Below are positions 5,758 through 6,682 of a stretch of 6,682 bases of DNA, in pieces. Source of the DNA: UBA6120 sp035361955 (GTDB lineage: Bacteria > Bacillota_I > Bacilli_A > RFN20 > CAG-826); contig DAOSDC010000028.1 in assembly GCA_035361955.1 (NCBI GenBank), positions 1 through 6,682 on the forward strand, read 5' to 3'. The position numbers were made by a program, and so were the translations under genes. Position 1 is the first letter of the stretch; each line of letters opens with the position of its first letter. Below the pieces are notes generated by a model, which worked only from the letters and a program-made list of their open reading frames with translations, was not told the DNA's origin and searched no databases.

Positions 5758-6682
5758 ATGAAAAAATCTTTACTATCCCTGTTATCTGTCATGGTAGTGG
5801 GGGCCTTGGCCGCTTGTGATTTCGGCGGTTCACAATCAGGTGATCCCGTCAACGTCGAGACCGCGAACACGACTATGATGCGAGCAATGGCCAATATGTC
5901 CAATATGTCCATCGGCTCGTTTGAAATTAGTTTAGAGACGGATACATCCGTTTCAATGTCGCGCGATGTCGAAGAAAACGAGTATGGTTGGTACGACGAA
6001 ACTGGTTCAATCATTTTCGATGGTGGCATCAACGTGAAAGTTTCCGATTTATGGGGAACAGCTCCGAAGGCCCACTTAAATGTGGCGATTAATGAAGCTT
6101 CGGTCGTCATGTCTGACACTAATGACGGCGAATACATTAACGTTTCTTTAACCGACGATGAAGTCAATGCCTACTACGACAACGAGTTTGCCTACATCGA
6201 TTTAAGCGCCGCGACTTCCTTACTCGATCTAATGTTCGACGGTGAAGTCCCCGCTGAATTCCCAACCAAACTAAAAGCCCCTGTTGGCTCAGTTGACCAA
6301 CTCGAAATCCCCGACATGACTGATCCCACCAATGCCTTAGGCTCATCGGAATCCGATGAAATGATCGCCGAAATGCTACCGATGCTCATGCTGATGCCCA
6401 ATGTCACGGCCACTTCCGTTGGCAATGAAATTCGCATTGTTTATCAATTGACGCAAGCCGATTTACCTGATTTAATCGAATCATTTATCCTTGCTATGGC
6501 AAGTTCGATGGGTGAATTACCATCCAGCATCGATTCCAGCATGCAAGCAGAACTCGACGCCATGGTCGCTGAAGTACTCGAAGTCATCGATTTGACGACA
6601 TTCCGCATTGAAGTGCGCATCGACACGACGCGTAACATTTTGACTTACTTCCAAATCGACGTTGATGTGGAAATCACGATTG
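5758..6682 (+). CDS. Secreted lipoprotein of unrecognised family, N-terminal 308 residues (3' end beyond window)
   Basis: I do not recognise the family. The start has a perfect AGGAGG and a type II signal peptide: MKK, a hydrophobic stretch (residues 5-19) and lipobox LAAC with the lipidated Cys20. The mature protein should therefore be anchored to the outer face of the membrane. After a short linker (FGGSQSGDPVN) the chain is acidic, with many Asp/Glu, and alternates like a beta-rich fold: FEISLETDTSVSMS (54-67) and AHLNVAINEASVVMS (105-119). A second part about residues 195-275 looks helical and Met-rich (MIAEMLPMLMLMPN), then FRIEVRIDTTRN and FQIDVDVEI resume strand-like patterning. This two-part pattern resembles lipid- or substrate-carrying lipoproteins of the LolA/LppX kind only in outline, so I assign no function. 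A 9-bp tandem repeat (CCAATATGT, 5891-5908) encodes NMSNMS. Trp is TGG. It diverges from the coaX operon and need not be functionally linked to it. Confidence 0.85.
   Translation, partial: MKKSLLSLLSVMVVGALAACDFGGSQSGDPVNVETANTTMMRAMANMSNMSIGSFEISLETDTSVSMSRDVEENEYGWYDETGSIIFDGGINVKVSDLWGTAPKAHLNVAINEASVVMSDTNDGEYINVSLTDDEVNAYYDNEFAYIDLSAATSLLDLMFDGEVPAEFPTKLKAPVGSVDQLEIPDMTDPTNALGSSESDEMIAEMLPMLMLMPNVTATSVGNEIRIVYQLTQADLPDLIESFILAMASSMGELPSSIDSSMQAELDAMVAEVLEVIDLTTFRIEVRIDTTRNILTYFQIDVDVEITI

Noticed and set aside
5751..6638. Several minus-strand open frames (5751-6167, 6164-6346, 6192-6437, 6444-6638)
   Set aside because: They lie antisense to the lipoprotein, which has a perfect ribosome binding site and signal peptide. 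Their translations are low-complexity Ser/Thr-rich and resemble no protein; they are shadows of its codon pattern.
1..6682. Mobile element, toxin-antitoxin or defence system
   Set aside because: Every gene except the lipoprotein belongs to a recognisable metabolic or RNA-modification family, and no transposase, integrase, terminal repeat or defence domain is present.

Overview
The window looks like a housekeeping stretch from a member of the Bacillota, probably a Bacilli or Erysipelotrichia/Mollicutes-related lineage. The signs are strong AGGAGG-type ribosome binding sites, a type III (CoaX) pantothenate kinase, an ECF-type vitamin transporter S component, a PepV dipeptidase, a YtpR-type protein and a Bacillus-like TrmB. 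Base composition is moderate, mid-40s % GC by eye. Every tryptophan I checked is TGG, and TGA ends two genes, so the standard bacterial code (table 11) applies rather than the UGA=Trp code of Mycoplasma/Spiroplasma.

Minus strand, 5570 down to 1: seven tightly packed co-directional genes that look like one operon. In transcription order they are coaX (pantothenate kinase), an ECF S component (probable pantothenate permease, PanT), pepV (dipeptidase), trmB (tRNA m7G46 methyltransferase), an M42 metal aminopeptidase, a ytpR-like protein with a divergent tRNA-binding domain, and the 5' part of a nicotinate phosphoribosyltransferase that leaves the window. The junctions are a 14-nt overlap, two 17-nt overlaps, a 3-nt gap, a 4-nt ATGA overlap and a 3-nt gap. 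I see no internal terminator.

5571-5757 is the only real intergenic space, a 187-bp divergent region. It holds a good leftward -10 (TATAAT) for the operon, a rightward TTGACA with a conspicuous inverted repeat, and a strong ribosome binding site for the rightward gene.

Plus strand, 5758 to the end: the N-terminal 308 residues of a secreted acidic lipoprotein of unrecognised family, open at the right edge.

How the genes fit together: CoaX and the transporter take up and phosphorylate pantothenate for CoA. The phosphoribosyltransferase salvages nicotinate for NAD. The two peptidases release amino acids from peptides. TrmB and the YtpR-like protein belong to tRNA biology. This fits an auxotrophic, salvage-oriented organism, but that is inference. 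I found no mobile element, CRISPR array, RNA gene or defence system. The points most worth a second look are the Arg-to-Leu change in the CoaX substrate loop, the same-frame TGA between ytpR and pncB, the dyads in the divergent promoter region, and the unassigned lipoprotein.
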